Shown: positions 39,695-49,276 of the stretch, one piece after another
How the letters are laid out: each line of letters begins with the position of its first letter
Position numbering within the stretch: the stretch's first letter is position 1
NCBI RefSeq assembly: GCF_021341665.1
Contig: NZ_JAJTTH010000004.1
Location: forward strand, 62,001-126,000
Direction of reading: 5' to 3'
DNA length: 64,000 nt
Origin: Pseudomonas sp. Au-Pse12
Lineage (GTDB): Bacteria; Pseudomonadota; Gammaproteobacteria; Pseudomonadales; Pseudomonadaceae
Made by a program: the position numbers and the translations under genes
Notes under the pieces: model-generated
Told to the model about the DNA's origin: nothing
The model's input: the letters and a program-made list of their open reading frames with translations, nothing else
Database searches by the model: none

Positions 39695-40648
39695 GTGAGC
39701 CAGCCTACGCCAGCCGTGCGTACCTTCCAAGACTTGATCCTCGCCCTCCAGCAGTACTGGGCCGAGCAAGGTTGTGTGGTACTTCAGCCCTACGATATGG
39801 AAGTAGGCGCCGGCACTTTCCACACCGCTACCTTCCTGCGGGCCATCGGCCCGGAAACCTGGAACGCCGCTTATGTGCAGCCCAGTCGTCGCCCGACTGA
39901 CGGCCGCTACGGCGAAAACCCCAACCGCCTGCAGCACTACTATCAGTTCCAGGTGGTCTTGAAGCCCAACCCGGAGAACTTCCAGGAGCTGTACCTGGGT
40001 TCCCTGAAGCACGTGGGCCTGGACCCGCTGGTGCACGACATCCGTTTCGTCGAGGACAACTGGGAATCGCCGACCCTGGGCGCCTGGGGCCTGGGCTGGG
40101 AAGTCTGGCTCAACGGCATGGAAGTGACTCAGTTCACTTACTTCCAGCAGGCCGGTGGCATCGAGTGCTACCCGGTGACCGGCGAAATCACCTATGGCCT
40201 GGAACGCCTGGCCATGTACCTGCAGGGCGTGGACTCGGTGTACGACCTGGTCTGGGCCGACGGCCCGTTCGGCAAGGTCACCTATGGCGATGTGTTCCAC
40301 CAGAACGAAGTGGAGCAGTCGACCTACAACTTCGAACACGCCAACGTCGAGAAGCTGTTCGAACTGTTCGATTTCTACGAAAGCGAAGCCAAGCGCCTGA
40401 TCGAGCTGGATCAGCCGCTGCCGTTGCCGAGCTATGAAATGGTGTTGAAGGCCTCCCATACCTTCAACCTGCTGGATGCCCGCCGTGCCATCTCGGTCAC
40501 CGCGCGCCAGCAATATATTCTGCGTGTCCGCACCCTGGCGCGTTCCGTTGCGCAAGCCTACCTGCTGGCCCGTGCCAAGCTGGGCTTCCCGATGGCGACC
40601 CCGGATCTGCGTGATGAAGTGTTGGCTAAGCTGGAGGCGGCACAATGA
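39695..40648 (+). CDS. glyQ: glycyl-tRNA synthetase alpha subunit
   Basis: Catalytic class II subunit of the alpha2-beta2 glycyl-tRNA synthetase. 317 residues, highly conserved from the [18 protein letters not shown] start to the end. The GTG at 39695 (8 bases after AGG) gives the usual [12 protein letters not shown]-terminus; an earlier in-frame GTG at 39686 is less likely. Overlaps glyS by four bases (ATGA). Confidence 0.97.
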   Translation: MSQPTPAVRTFQDLILALQQYWAEQGCVVLQPYDMEVGAGTFHTATFLRAIGPETWNAAYVQPSRRPTDGRYGENPNRLQHYYQFQVVLKPNPENFQELYLGSLKHVGLDPLVHDIRFVEDNWESPTLGAWGLGWEVWLNGMEVTQFTYFQQAGGIECYPVTGEITYGLERLAMYLQGVDSVYDLVWADGPFGKVTYGDVFHQNEVEQSTYNFEHANVEKLFELFDFYESEAKRLIELDQPLPLPSYEMVLKASHTFNLLDARRAISVTARQQYILRVRTLARSVAQAYLLARAKLGFPMATPDLRDEVLAKLEAAQ

Positions 40649-42699
40649 GTGCGCAAGATTTTCTGGTTGAACTGGGCACTGAAGAACTGCCACCCAAAGC
40701 CCTGAACACCCTGGCCGAAGCCTTCCTGGCCGGCATCGAGAAAGGCCTGCAGAGCGCCGGCCTGAGCTTTCAGGCCAAGCACGTGTACGCCGCGCCACGG
40801 CGCCTGGCGGTGCTGATCACCCAGCTGGCCACCCAGCAGCCGGATCGCAGCATCAACCTCGACGGCCCGCCACGCCAGGCGGCCTTCGACGCTGAAGGCA
40901 ACCCGACCCAGGCAGCCCTGGGCTTTGCCAAGAAGTGCGGCGTCGACCTCAGCGAGATCGACCAGAGCGGCCCGAAACTGCGCTACAGCCAGAGCATCAA
41001 GGGCAAGCCGACCGCCAGCCTGCTGCCGACCATCGTCGAGGATTCGCTGAACGACCTGCCGATTCCCAAGCGCATGCGCTGGGCCGCGCGCAAGGAAGAG
41101 TTCGTGCGCCCGACCCAATGGCTGGTGATGCTGCTCGGTGACACCGTCATCGACTGCACCATCCTCGCCCAGAAGGCCGGTCGCGATTCCCGTGGCCATC
41201 GCTTCCATCATCCGCAAAGCGTGCGCATCACGTCGCCAGCCAACTACCTGGCCGACCTGCGTGCCGCCTACGTGCTGGCCGACGCCAACGAGCGCCGCGA
41301 GCTGATCAGCAAGCGCACCGCGGAACTGGCGACCCTGCAGGAAGGCACGGCGATCGTCCCGGCGGACCTGCTGGACGAAGTCACCGCCCTGGTGGAATGG
41401 CCGGTGCCGCTGGTGTGCTCGTTCGAGGAACGTTTCCTCGACGTGCCCCAGGAAGCCCTGATCACTACCATGCAGGACAACCAAAAGTACTTCTGCCTGC
41501 TGGACGTGGACGGCAAGCTGCTGCCGCGCTTCATCACCGTGGCCAACATCGAGAGCAAGGACCCGCGCCAGATCATCGAGGGCAACGAGAAAGTCGTGCG
41601 CCCACGCCTGACCGACGCCGAGTTCTTCTTCAAGCAGGACAAGAAGCAGAAACTCGAAGACTTCAACCTGCGCCTGCAGAACGTGGTCTTCCAGGAAAAA
41701 CTCGGCAGCGTCTACGACAAGGCCGAACGGATTTCCAAGCTGGCCGCCTTCATCGCCCCGCGCATCGGCGGCGACGCCCAGCGCGCGGCCCGTGCCGGCC
41801 TGCTGTCCAAGTGCGACCTGGCCACCGAAATGGTCGGCGAGTTCCCGGAGATGCAAGGCATAGCCGGCTACTACTACGCGCTCAATGACGGCGAGCCGGA
41901 AGACGTGGCCCTGGCCCTGAACGAGCAGTACATGCCACGTGGCGCCGGCGCCGAGCTGCCGAGCACCGTGACCGGTGCCGCCGTGGCCATCGCCGACAAG
42001 CTGGACACCCTGGTGGGGATCTTCGGCATCGGCATGCTGCCGACCGGCAGCAAGGACCCCTACGCCCTGCGCCGTGCGGCCCTGGGCGTGCTGCGCATCC
42101 TCATCGAGAAGAAGTTCGACCTCGACCTGAACGACGCCGTGGCCTTCGCCGTCAGCGCCTTCGGCAGCAAGGTCAAGGCCGCCGGCCTGGCCGACCAGGT
42201 GCTGGAGTTCATCTTCGACCGTCTGCGTGCGCGTTACGAAGACGAAGGCGTGGATGTCGCCACCTACCTGTCGGTGCGTGCCCTGAAGCCGGGTTCGGCC
42301 CTGGACTTCGACCAGCGCGTGCAAGCCGTGCAGGCCTTCCGCAAGTTGCCGGAAGCCGCCGCCCTGGCCGCTGTGAACAAGCGCGTGTCGAACCTGCTGA
42401 GCAAGATCGAAGGCAACGTGCCGACCACCGTCGAAGCCAAGTACTTCGACAACGCCAACGAGTTCTCCCTGTACTCGGCGATCCAGCAGGCGGACCAGGC
42501 GGTACAGCCCATGGCCGCTGCTCGTCAGTACAGCGAGACCCTGGCCCGCCTGGCGGCCCTGCGCGAGCCGGTGGACGCCTTCTTCGAGGCGGTGATGGTC
42601 AATGCCGAAGACGCCAATGTTCGGGCCAACCGCTATGCGCTGCTGGCGCGCCTGCGGGGCCTGTTCCTAGGCGTGGCGGATATTTCGGTACTGAGCTGA
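40645..42699 (+). CDS. glyS: glycyl-tRNA synthetase beta subunit
   Basis: tRNA-recognition subunit, 684 residues, beginning [16 protein letters not shown] and ending with an anticodon-binding domain of the ArgS type (about 580-680). Translation coupled to glyQ. gmhB starts 17 bases downstream and may share the transcript. Confidence 0.97.
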   Translation: MSAQDFLVELGTEELPPKALNTLAEAFLAGIEKGLQSAGLSFQAKHVYAAPRRLAVLITQLATQQPDRSINLDGPPRQAAFDAEGNPTQAALGFAKKCGVDLSEIDQSGPKLRYSQSIKGKPTASLLPTIVEDSLNDLPIPKRMRWAARKEEFVRPTQWLVMLLGDTVIDCTILAQKAGRDSRGHRFHHPQSVRITSPANYLADLRAAYVLADANERRELISKRTAELATLQEGTAIVPADLLDEVTALVEWPVPLVCSFEERFLDVPQEALITTMQDNQKYFCLLDVDGKLLPRFITVANIESKDPRQIIEGNEKVVRPRLTDAEFFFKQDKKQKLEDFNLRLQNVVFQEKLGSVYDKAERISKLAAFIAPRIGGDAQRAARAGLLSKCDLATEMVGEFPEMQGIAGYYYALNDGEPEDVALALNEQYMPRGAGAELPSTVTGAAVAIADKLDTLVGIFGIGMLPTGSKDPYALRRAALGVLRILIEKKFDLDLNDAVAFAVSAFGSKVKAAGLADQVLEFIFDRLRARYEDEGVDVATYLSVRALKPGSALDFDQRVQAVQAFRKLPEAAALAAVNKRVSNLLSKIEGNVPTTVEAKYFDNANEFSLYSAIQQADQAVQPMAAARQYSETLARLAALREPVDAFFEAVMVNAEDANVRANRYALLARLRGLFLGVADISVLS

Positions 42700-42716
42700 T
42701 CAGGTAAGGAACTGCT

Positions 42717-43250
42717 GTGAAACTGCTGATACTCGATCGTGACGGCGTGATCAATCACGACTCCGATGCCTACATCAAATCGGTGCAGGAGTGGATTCCA
42801 CTCCCCGGCGCGATCGAAGCCATTGCGCAGTTGAGCAAGGCCGGCTGGACGGTGGCGGTGGCCACCAACCAGTCCGGCATCGCTCGCGGCTACTATGATC
42901 TGGCCACCCTCGACGCCATGCACGCGCGCCTGCGCGAGCTGGTGGCGGAGCAGGGCGGCGAGGTCGGGCTGATCGTCTACTGCCCCCACGGCCCCGACGA
43001 AGGCTGCGCTTGCCGCAAACCGAAACCGGGCATGCTGCGGACCATTGCCGAGCATTATCAGGCAGATCTGACAGGTCTATGGTTTGTCGGTGACAGTCTC
43101 GGTGACCTGGAAGCCGCAAAAGCCGTCGACTCTCAGCCAGTATTGGTAAAGACCGGGAAAGGCGAAAAGACTCTGGGGAAAACCCTGCCGGTAGGCACCT
43201 TGATTTTTGACGACCTGGCGGCCGTTGCCGCTGAACTTATCCACAATTAG
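42717..43250 (+). CDS. gmhB: D,D-heptose 1,7-bisphosphate 7-phosphatase
   Basis: HAD phosphatase in ADP-heptose synthesis for the LPS inner core. 177 residues with DRDGVIN at residue 7 and the GmhB zinc loop CPHGPDEGCACRKPKPGM near residue 91. GTG start at 42717 with AAGGA 7 bases upstream. The last codons coincide with an exact DnaA box (43237-43245). Followed by a PlsC-type acyltransferase gene, as in PAO1. Confidence 0.95.
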   Translation: MKLLILDRDGVINHDSDAYIKSVQEWIPLPGAIEAIAQLSKAGWTVAVATNQSGIARGYYDLATLDAMHARLRELVAEQGGEVGLIVYCPHGPDEGCACRKPKPGMLRTIAEHYQADLTGLWFVGDSLGDLEAAKAVDSQPVLVKTGKGEKTLGKTLPVGTLIFDDLAAVAAELIHN

Positions 43251-43332
43251 GCCCCTTCTGGCATCCTGACCAAGGACTGTTCGGGAGAGCGCTTTTTAAC
43301 AGGCGGGCATGCCCGCAATGGTAAATGCCGCT

Positions 43333-44103
43333 ATGTCGATCCTGCAGGCCATCAGAACCTTTTTCTTTTACCTGCTGTTGGGCACCAGTTCCTTGCTGTG
43401 GTGCTCCCTGAGCTTTTTTATCGCGCCGTTCCTGCCCTTCAAGGCGCGCTACCGCTTTATCAACGTCTACTGGTGTCGCTGCGCGCTGTGGCTGACCAAG
43501 GTATTTTTGAACATTCGCGTGGAAGTGAAGGGTGCGCAAAACGTTCCCGAGCGGCCGTGCGTGATCGTCTCCAATCACCAGAGCACCTGGGAGACGTTCT
43601 TCCTCTCGGCCTATTTCGAGCCCCTGAGCCAGGTGCTCAAGCGCGAATTGCTGTACGTACCCTTCTTCGGCTGGGCCATGGCCATGCTACGGCCCATCGC
43701 CATTGACCGGGACAACCCCAAGGCTGCGCTCAAGCAAGTGGCGAGCAAGGGCGACGAGTTGCTCAAGGAAAACGTCTGGGTGCTGATTTTCCCCGAAGGC
43801 ACCCGTGTGCCCTATGGCACCGTCGGCAAGTTCTCCCGCAGCGGCAGCGCCCTGGCGGTAAACGCCAACCTGCCGGTGCTGCCAGTGGCGCACAATGCCG
43901 GCAAGTTCTGGCCAAAGACCGGCTGGGCCAAGCGCCCCGGCACCATCACCGTGACCATTGGCGCACCGATGTACGCCGAAGGCAGCGGCCCGCGGGCCAT
44001 TGCCGAGCTCAATGACCGGGTCGCGGCGTGGAACGAGCAGGCTCAACGGGACATGGGCTCATTGCCACCATTGCCCACTTCCACGGATAAGGTTGCTGTA
44101 TGA
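43333..44103 (+). CDS. 1-acyl-sn-glycerol-3-phosphate acyltransferase (PlsC family, PA0005 type)
   Basis: Inner-membrane lysophosphatidic acid acyltransferase of 256 residues. N-terminal membrane segment (about 8-40), catalytic NHQSTWE (HX4E variant of HX4D) near residue 80, and FPEGTR near 155. Three in-frame ATGs lie close together; 43333 starts the conserved MSILQAIRTFFFYLLLG. In PAO1 its next neighbour is gyrB; here 7.8 kb of other genes intervenes. Confidence 0.9.
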   Translation: MSILQAIRTFFFYLLLGTSSLLWCSLSFFIAPFLPFKARYRFINVYWCRCALWLTKVFLNIRVEVKGAQNVPERPCVIVSNHQSTWETFFLSAYFEPLSQVLKRELLYVPFFGWAMAMLRPIAIDRDNPKAALKQVASKGDELLKENVWVLIFPEGTRVPYGTVGKFSRSGSALAVNANLPVLPVAHNAGKFWPKTGWAKRPGTITVTIGAPMYAEGSGPRAIAELNDRVAAWNEQAQRDMGSLPPLPTSTDKVAV

Positions 44104-44122
44104 GCTTCTGTGGATAACCTGT

Positions 44123-44138
44123 GTACGAATATTCGTAC
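44123..44138. other. 16-base perfect palindrome in an AT-rich spacer
   Basis: GTACGAAT/ATTCGTAC, 6 bases after an exact DnaA box (44109-44117) and next to a strongly AT-rich run (44155-44200). Role unknown; a regulator site is possible, but no gene starts nearby (the genes on both sides point toward it). Confidence 0.6.
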
Positions 44139-44232
44139 GAGGTCCGAAATTCGCTTATAAATTACTGATTTATATATATATTTCTCAAACTAATAAAATG
44201 TGGAAAAACGTGCATAAGTTTTTACCGCAGAC

Positions 44233-44262
44233 AAAAAACCGGCCTTGAAGCCGGTTTTTTTT
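44233..44262. terminator. Bidirectional rho-independent terminator
   Basis: AAAAAACCGGC / GCCGGTTTTTT stem (44233-44243 with 44250-44260), 6-base loop, extended T-run. Serves the rightward acyltransferase gene and the leftward histidine kinase gene. Confidence 0.88.
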
Positions 44263-44284
44263 CGACCCGGATATCCCGGGGAGG

Positions 44285-46603
44285 TCATTGCTCCAGCAAG
44301 GGCAGTTCGAGAATGAAACAGGAGCCCCGGCCCACCACGCTCTGGCAACTGATGCGCCCCTGATGCCGGTCCACCACCGCCTTGACCATGGACAAGCCCA
44401 GGCCCAGGCCATCGATGCCCTTGGCCGAGGCGAAGCGCTGGTACTGGCCGAACAGCTGGGGCATATCCGCGGCATCGATGCCGCGACCTTCATCGCGGAT
44501 CTCGCAGCGCAGCCAGCCCGGGCTACAGCTGACCTGCACCCTCACCCTGGACTCGGCCGGGCTGTACTTGATGGCGTTCTCCAGCAGGTTGAACAGGGCC
44601 CGGGTCAGCAGCGACTGATCCGCCAGGACCAGGCTCTCGGCCTCGTCATCCAGATCATGCTCAAGGTGGATGTCCTTCAGTTGGGCCAGGGTCGTGGCCT
44701 GGTCGAACGCATCCAGCACCAGCATGGCGAACATGCTCGGCTCGAACTGGTAGACCTCCGACTCGGCCTTCGCCAACTGCACGAAAGCCTCGGTCAGCCC
44801 CAGCGCCCGGCGCACCTGCTGTTCAATCTGCACATAGACCTGCCTGGGCATCGCCGGCTGATGCCGTTGCACATCCAGCAGCGCCAGGATCGCCGAATGC
44901 GGCGCACGCAGATCGTGGGACAGAAACCGCAGCAGCACGCTGCGTTGCTGCTCGGCATCGCGCTCGACGCTGAGGTCGGTGAGGCTCAGCAGCCAGCCAA
45001 TGGCGGTATCGCTGTCCACCGGTAGCAGCGGGGCCAGTTCCATGCGCAGGCTGCGCTGTTGAACATCACGGAACTCCACCGCCGGCAGTTGTTCCAGCCG
45101 CGGGTACTGGGCCGGGTCCGTCAGGCCCGGATACCCCAGGGCAGCCAACTGGGCAACCAGCCCTTTGCCCACCAGGGAATGGGCGAAGACTTCCCGAGCG
45201 TTGCGGTTGGCCAACAGGATCTTGCCGTCGGGGTCGCTGATCAGGGTCGCCACTGGCAGGTACTCCAGGCCATCGGCGATAAAACGCCGGGTGTCGCGGG
45301 TGCGGCTCAGGGCTTGCTCCAGGGCCACGATCTGCCCCTGCAGCACGTCCCCGGCCGGGGTCTGGCTGTGGCGGCGTTCCGGCAGCACCTTGGGTTCGCT
45401 GTCCAGGCGCGCCAGTTCCCAGCCGAAATAGGCCAGGATCACGCTCAGCCGACGCCAGTTCCAGATCAGGTAAGCCAGGAACATGCCCAACAGGCTGGCC
45501 ACCGGCGACCACCAGTAGCCCTGCCGCAGCATCAGCACCGAGCCCGCCAGGCCCAGGCCCATGCACCCCAGGGTTATCCACAGCGCGTGGCGCGGCCGCC
45601 ACAGCAGCAGCCCAAGCAACACAGCGGTCAGGGCCATGGACAGCAGCATCCCCGACCACTTGCCCAGGGCCACCACGCTCCGGTGCTGGAGCAAGCCATT
45701 GAGCAGGTTGGCCTGGATCTCCACACCCGGCGTGGTGCCCTGGCTGCCGGACTGCGGAGTCACGTAGCGGTCTCCCAGCCCCGGCGCGGTGGACCCCACC
45801 AGGATCAGCCGGCCACGCAGCAGCTCCGGCGGCACTTCGCCGCGCAACACGCTGACATAGGGCACGCTGGGGAAACCGGCGTCGGCGCTGATAAAGGGAA
45901 TGCGCACCGGGTTGGCCCGCAGCCAGCCCTGCGCCACCCGGGGCTTGCCGGGCCCGGGCATCTGCGAGGAAAGCGGATCGGCCTCGGTCAGCTGGTACAG
46001 CAACCACGTCAGTTGCGCCCGAGGCGCCTGCACCGGGCCTTCCCGCAGATAGACACTGCGCACCGTGCCGTCGGCATCCGCTTCGGCATTGATATGGCCC
46101 AGCCCTCGGGCGCAATTGCTCAGCAACGGCACTGGCGGGATTTCCTCGAGGTCCTGGCCGTAGCGGGCAACGCTCTGGCGCAGCACCGGCAAGAACACGT
46201 TGCCGGCCCGGCACAAGGCGCTGGCCAGGCGGGTGTCGTTTTCCACCGTGCTGCCGGGTTCACTGAGGATCACATCGAACAGAACCCCCTTGGCCTCGGC
46301 CGCGCCCAGCCGGTCCAGCAACTGGCCATGAACGGCCCGCGGCCAGGGCCAGCGCCCCAGTTGCTGGAGGCTGTAGTCGTCGATCGTCACCAGCAGGATT
46401 CGCGGGTCCACCGGCAGCGGGGTGAAGCGCCGAAGGTTGTCGTAGAACAGGTTATTCAGGGCCAGGCCATGGCTCAGGGACAGCACCGCCGTCAACGGCA
46501 GCAGGATCAGGCTGACCCACAACCACTCCCGCACCAGGCCACGAAAAAGACGCTGGGCCTGGGTCGGTTCACGGCCATCGGCCCGCAGGCGCCACCGACT
46601 CAT
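44285..46603 (-). CDS. CHASE2-domain sensor histidine kinase
   Basis: A 772-residue membrane sensor kinase. Order: one N-terminal membrane segment (about 28-48), periplasmic CHASE2 domain (about 50-310), three membrane segments (about 318-385), a short linker, a PAS-like domain (about 440-545), HisKA with phospho-acceptor H563 in LSHDLRAPHS, and HATPase with N-box LLENAIKYSP (about 673), DEGRGID (704) and GLGLSMVKAV (733). All catalytic motifs are intact. The FecR-domain gene is 18 bases upstream in the same operon; the divergent response regulator at 48521 is the likely partner. Signal unknown, presumably extracytoplasmic. Confidence 0.92.
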   Translation of the reverse strand: MSRWRLRADGREPTQAQRLFRGLVREWLWVSLILLPLTAVLSLSHGLALNNLFYDNLRRFTPLPVDPRILLVTIDDYSLQQLGRWPWPRAVHGQLLDRLGAAEAKGVLFDVILSEPGSTVENDTRLASALCRAGNVFLPVLRQSVARYGQDLEEIPPVPLLSNCARGLGHINAEADADGTVRSVYLREGPVQAPRAQLTWLLYQLTEADPLSSQMPGPGKPRVAQGWLRANPVRIPFISADAGFPSVPYVSVLRGEVPPELLRGRLILVGSTAPGLGDRYVTPQSGSQGTTPGVEIQANLLNGLLQHRSVVALGKWSGMLLSMALTAVLLGLLLWRPRHALWITLGCMGLGLAGSVLMLRQGYWWSPVASLLGMFLAYLIWNWRRLSVILAYFGWELARLDSEPKVLPERRHSQTPAGDVLQGQIVALEQALSRTRDTRRFIADGLEYLPVATLISDPDGKILLANRNAREVFAHSLVGKGLVAQLAALGYPGLTDPAQYPRLEQLPAVEFRDVQQRSLRMELAPLLPVDSDTAIGWLLSLTDLSVERDAEQQRSVLLRFLSHDLRAPHSAILALLDVQRHQPAMPRQVYVQIEQQVRRALGLTEAFVQLAKAESEVYQFEPSMFAMLVLDAFDQATTLAQLKDIHLEHDLDDEAESLVLADQSLLTRALFNLLENAIKYSPAESRVRVQVSCSPGWLRCEIRDEGRGIDAADMPQLFGQYQRFASAKGIDGLGLGLSMVKAVVDRHQGRISCQSVVGRGSCFILELPLLEQ

Positions 46604-46621
46604 CGATGGCCCACCGAAGGG

Positions 46622-47614
46622 TTATTCAACACGGCTGGTCCTGGGGTAGTAGAAGATGTCGTAGACCCCGGTTTCGCCTTCCAGGCCGTGCTCATCGAAC
46701 GCCGAGAGACGCACATGGTAGAAAAATGCCTGCAAGCCGGTGAAGTTGACTTGCGGGCTGCTGGAGAACTGCTCCTGCTTGATGTTCAGGAAATCCTTGT
46801 CAGTGGCGACCTGGGCCCGATAGCGGCTGGCCCCGGGCAACGGTTGCAGGATCAGTTGCCAGACGGGCAGCTCACCGGTTTTCCCGGCCTGCCCCAGCAG
46901 CCGTGGCGCGGCCAGCAGTTCCACCGGCTTGAGCTCGCCCTGTTTGTGGATCCGCAGCCCCTGACGCGCCATGACCTGAACTTCCCCCGGCACCGGGCCC
47001 GCCGGTTTATCCACAGGGCGCTTGCGGCGCGGCGTCGGGTCGGGCAAGTCATCAGTACGGCTGACCGCCACTTGGCCATTAAGCACTTCCACCAGGGACT
47101 GCTGATCATCATTGCGCACCCGGAAGTGGGTGCCGCGAACCCCCAGCACGCCCACTGGCGTGACGATCTGGAAGCGGTCGTGATCGCTCTTGCGCTTGAT
47201 CACATAGGATTCGATCTGGCCCTGCTCCAGCACCACTTGAGGAATCGCGTACTGGGCGTTGAGCAGCAGAGTGACCTGGGAACTGGAGGGCAGCACCACC
47301 CGCGAGCCGTCTCCCAGGGACAGGCTGACAAATGCCGAAGGCGAGGTCTTGATCCCTTCCTTCTCATCGATGCTCATGCCTTCTTCCAGAGCCACTTCCC
47401 GGCCCTTGGTGTCGAGCTTCCAGGCTTCGCCGGTCAAGTGTTCCACCGTCGCCGGCAGAGGCTGGCCGCGGCATTGCTGGTTGTCATCGATATAGGGCAG
47501 TCGTGAAGGCGCGGCCTGCACCCCGGCCAGCGGCAGGATCAGCCCCGCCACCAGCAGTGCGACACGAGCCAGCGCAGGCCGGCCAGCGGACGGAAAAGGG
47601 CAGAGGTCATTCAT
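46622..47614 (-). CDS. exported FecR-domain protein
   Basis: A 330-residue protein with a signal peptide (cleavage VQA-APSR), a FecR-type domain (about 85-170; GDGSRVVLPSSSQVTLL and VTPVGVLGVRGTHFRVRN) and a C-terminal beta-sandwich region (about 225-330). FecR domains of this kind occur beside CHASE2 sensors in several bacteria and probably modulate their periplasmic input. ATG at 47614 is chosen; an upstream in-frame GTG at 47644 would spoil the signal peptide. The ribosome site is weak. Confidence 0.85.
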   Translation of the reverse strand: MNDLCPFPSAGRPALARVALLVAGLILPLAGVQAAPSRLPYIDDNQQCRGQPLPATVEHLTGEAWKLDTKGREVALEEGMSIDEKEGIKTSPSAFVSLSLGDGSRVVLPSSSQVTLLLNAQYAIPQVVLEQGQIESYVIKRKSDHDRFQIVTPVGVLGVRGTHFRVRNDDQQSLVEVLNGQVAVSRTDDLPDPTPRRKRPVDKPAGPVPGEVQVMARQGLRIHKQGELKPVELLAAPRLLGQAGKTGELPVWQLILQPLPGASRYRAQVATDKDFLNIKQEQFSSSPQVNFTGLQAFFYHVRLSAFDEHGLEGETGVYDIFYYPRTSRVE

Positions 47615-48013
47615 GGATATGCTTTGAGCCTTTGGGGAAACCACAGCGAGATCCTACGCACCATACCTGAGGCAGCGCATGGGCAGAAAGCCGGACGCTG
47701 CGGGGCGTCGCCCAAGGAGAGGGTGCGGGTCGGGCGTGGGAGGGAAGGGGGCAGGAACCGGAGAAAGTGACACGTCCCTGTGTCGGGACCAGGGCGACAG
47801 GTCGCCCGGCCCAAAGTCCTGAGGAGGCACTCCCTGTATTCCCCTTCAACGACGCACGCAAGCGCGCGTTGTGCCGCCAGCCTGGCGGTTGACACTCCCT
47901 GTGTCGGAGCACTTCCAGGTGCCCCCGTGTGCCACTCAGCGGGGAGCAATGTAACGCTGGCCGGAACGCTGCGACGGATTTGCAATATTTGTTCAGAATC
48001 ATTGCCGCGCCCT
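47615..48013. other. Gene-free stretch with paired GACAC/GTGTC motifs
   Basis: No convincing coding frame. Two hyphenated dyads occur: GACAC-N6-GTGTC (47769-47784) and GACAC-N5-GTGTC (47891-47905), sharing TCCCTGTGTCGG, with a third partial match near 47828 (CACTCCCTGT). It is upstream of the FecR-kinase operon, so regulator sites are plausible. Confidence 0.5.
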
Positions 48014-48301
48014 CTAGAAGACCCAACGCGGGGCCGGTTGCTGCAGGTTCGTAGGTAGCGCTGTCCGACCCAGCACCGGTTCGGCGTCCAGGGTCAGGTT
48101 GGAATCGCGACTGATGGGCAAGGCCAGCCCTGAGTAGGCTTGAGTGGTGTGGTGCTGGCAACAGGACGCCATCGACGAAGGCATGGCGCTGGCACTTATC
48201 CCCAGGTAAGCCGCCAGCATCAGGCTGAAAAGACGGACGGGATCATCGCCACTGAATATTCTGACAAGCGCGACCTGGCCTTTCCTGAGCATGTTCCCCA
48301 T
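48014..48301 (-). CDS. possible small exported protein
   Basis: A 95-residue frame with AAGGAAAAG before the ATG at 48301. A hydrophobic run (about residues 22-40, VRLFSLMLAAYLGISASAMPSS) resembles a signal peptide, followed by CCQHH and a polar tail without recognisable domain. It lies between the FecR operon and the divergent response regulator. Not recognised; it could be a non-coding open frame, although the ribosome site and signal-like segment favour a gene. Confidence 0.4.
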   Translation of the reverse strand: MGNMLRKGQVALVRIFSGDDPVRLFSLMLAAYLGISASAMPSSMASCCQHHTTQAYSGLALPISRDSNLTLDAEPVLGRTALPTNLQQPAPRWVF

Positions 48302-48520
48302 GGTTCTTTTCCTTGTTTGTACGAGCCGGTATCGTGCAGCTCAATAGGCCGGCAGCCCCGTGCTCCGGGCGCCTTACCGGCTATTTGATATCAGCGTACC
48401 GAGGGAGCCCGGGCTCAAGAGCAATTCGCCACAATTGTTCAGATTCGGGCCCGGCGCCTAAACTGCCCCACGGTCCAAGCCCGGCAAGCACAGCCCCCGA
48501 ACCAAAAGGAACTGCCTCGC

Positions 48521-49249
48521 ATGCGTGTCGCAATACTGGATGACGAACCGGCGGAACTGGCGCGGGTGGAACAGACACTGCGCGAGATTCCCAGCCCCGG
48601 CGACCAGCCCTGGACCCTGCACAGCTTCGAGCGTGGTGAAGACCTGCTGCGCCAGCTACGGCGGGAAACCTTCGACCTGCTGATCCTCGACTGGCAGGTG
48701 CCGGACCTTAGCGGCCTGTCGCTGCTGCGCTGGACTCGGGAACACATGGAGGTACCGCCGGCCGCCATCATGCTCACCAGCCGCGATGCCGAGAGCGACA
48801 TTGTCCAGGCCCTGAACACCGGCGCCGACGACTACTTGAGCAAGCCGTTTCGTCCCAACGAACTCAAGGCCCGGGTCAATGCGGTGCTGCGCCGCCACGG
48901 CTTGCAGCGCAACAACAGTGAAGAGCTCCTGAGCTTCAACGACCTGACCTTCGACGATGCCGAACTGACCGTGACCCGCGCTGGCGCGCCCATCAGCCTG
49001 ACCGAGCGCGAGTACCGCCTGGCCCGCTGCCTGTTCGCCAACCTGGGCCGACCACTGTCCCGGGAGTACCTGTACGAACGCTTCTGGACCCATGAAGAAA
49101 TCGTTTCCTCACGTCCCCTGGATACCCACATCTACCGCCTGCGCAACAAGCTCGGGCTGACCGCGGACCGCGGTTGGCAGTTGCTGACCATCTACGGTTA
49201 CGGCTACCGGCTGGAAAGCGTCGCGTCGCCTGACGAGCAGGGCGACTGA
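48521..49249 (+). CDS. OmpR-family response regulator
   Basis: A 242-residue two-domain regulator. Receiver domain (about 1-125) with acidic pair D7/D8, phospho-acceptor D57 in LLILDWQVPDL and Lys in LSKPFRPNE; C-terminal winged-helix DNA-binding domain (about 140-235; SLTEREYRLARCLFANLGRPLSREYLYERFW). AAGGA precedes the ATG. It is divergent from the FecR/CHASE2-kinase operon, its probable partner. Confidence 0.92.
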   Translation: MRVAILDDEPAELARVEQTLREIPSPGDQPWTLHSFERGEDLLRQLRRETFDLLILDWQVPDLSGLSLLRWTREHMEVPPAAIMLTSRDAESDIVQALNTGADDYLSKPFRPNELKARVNAVLRRHGLQRNNSEELLSFNDLTFDDAELTVTRAGAPISLTEREYRLARCLFANLGRPLSREYLYERFWTHEEIVSSRPLDTHIYRLRNKLGLTADRGWQLLTIYGYGYRLESVASPDEQGD

Positions 49250-49276
49250 CGGCTTGCCGTCAAAAGCGGCTTGATA

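Noticed and set aside
45059..47506. An 815-codon open frame on the + strand
   Set aside because: Antisense to the CHASE2 kinase and FecR genes; Gln/His/Arg-rich composition with no domain.
49248..49261. GACGGC-TT-GCCGTC hairpin after the response regulator as a terminator
   Set aside because: Loop of two bases and no T-run in either direction.
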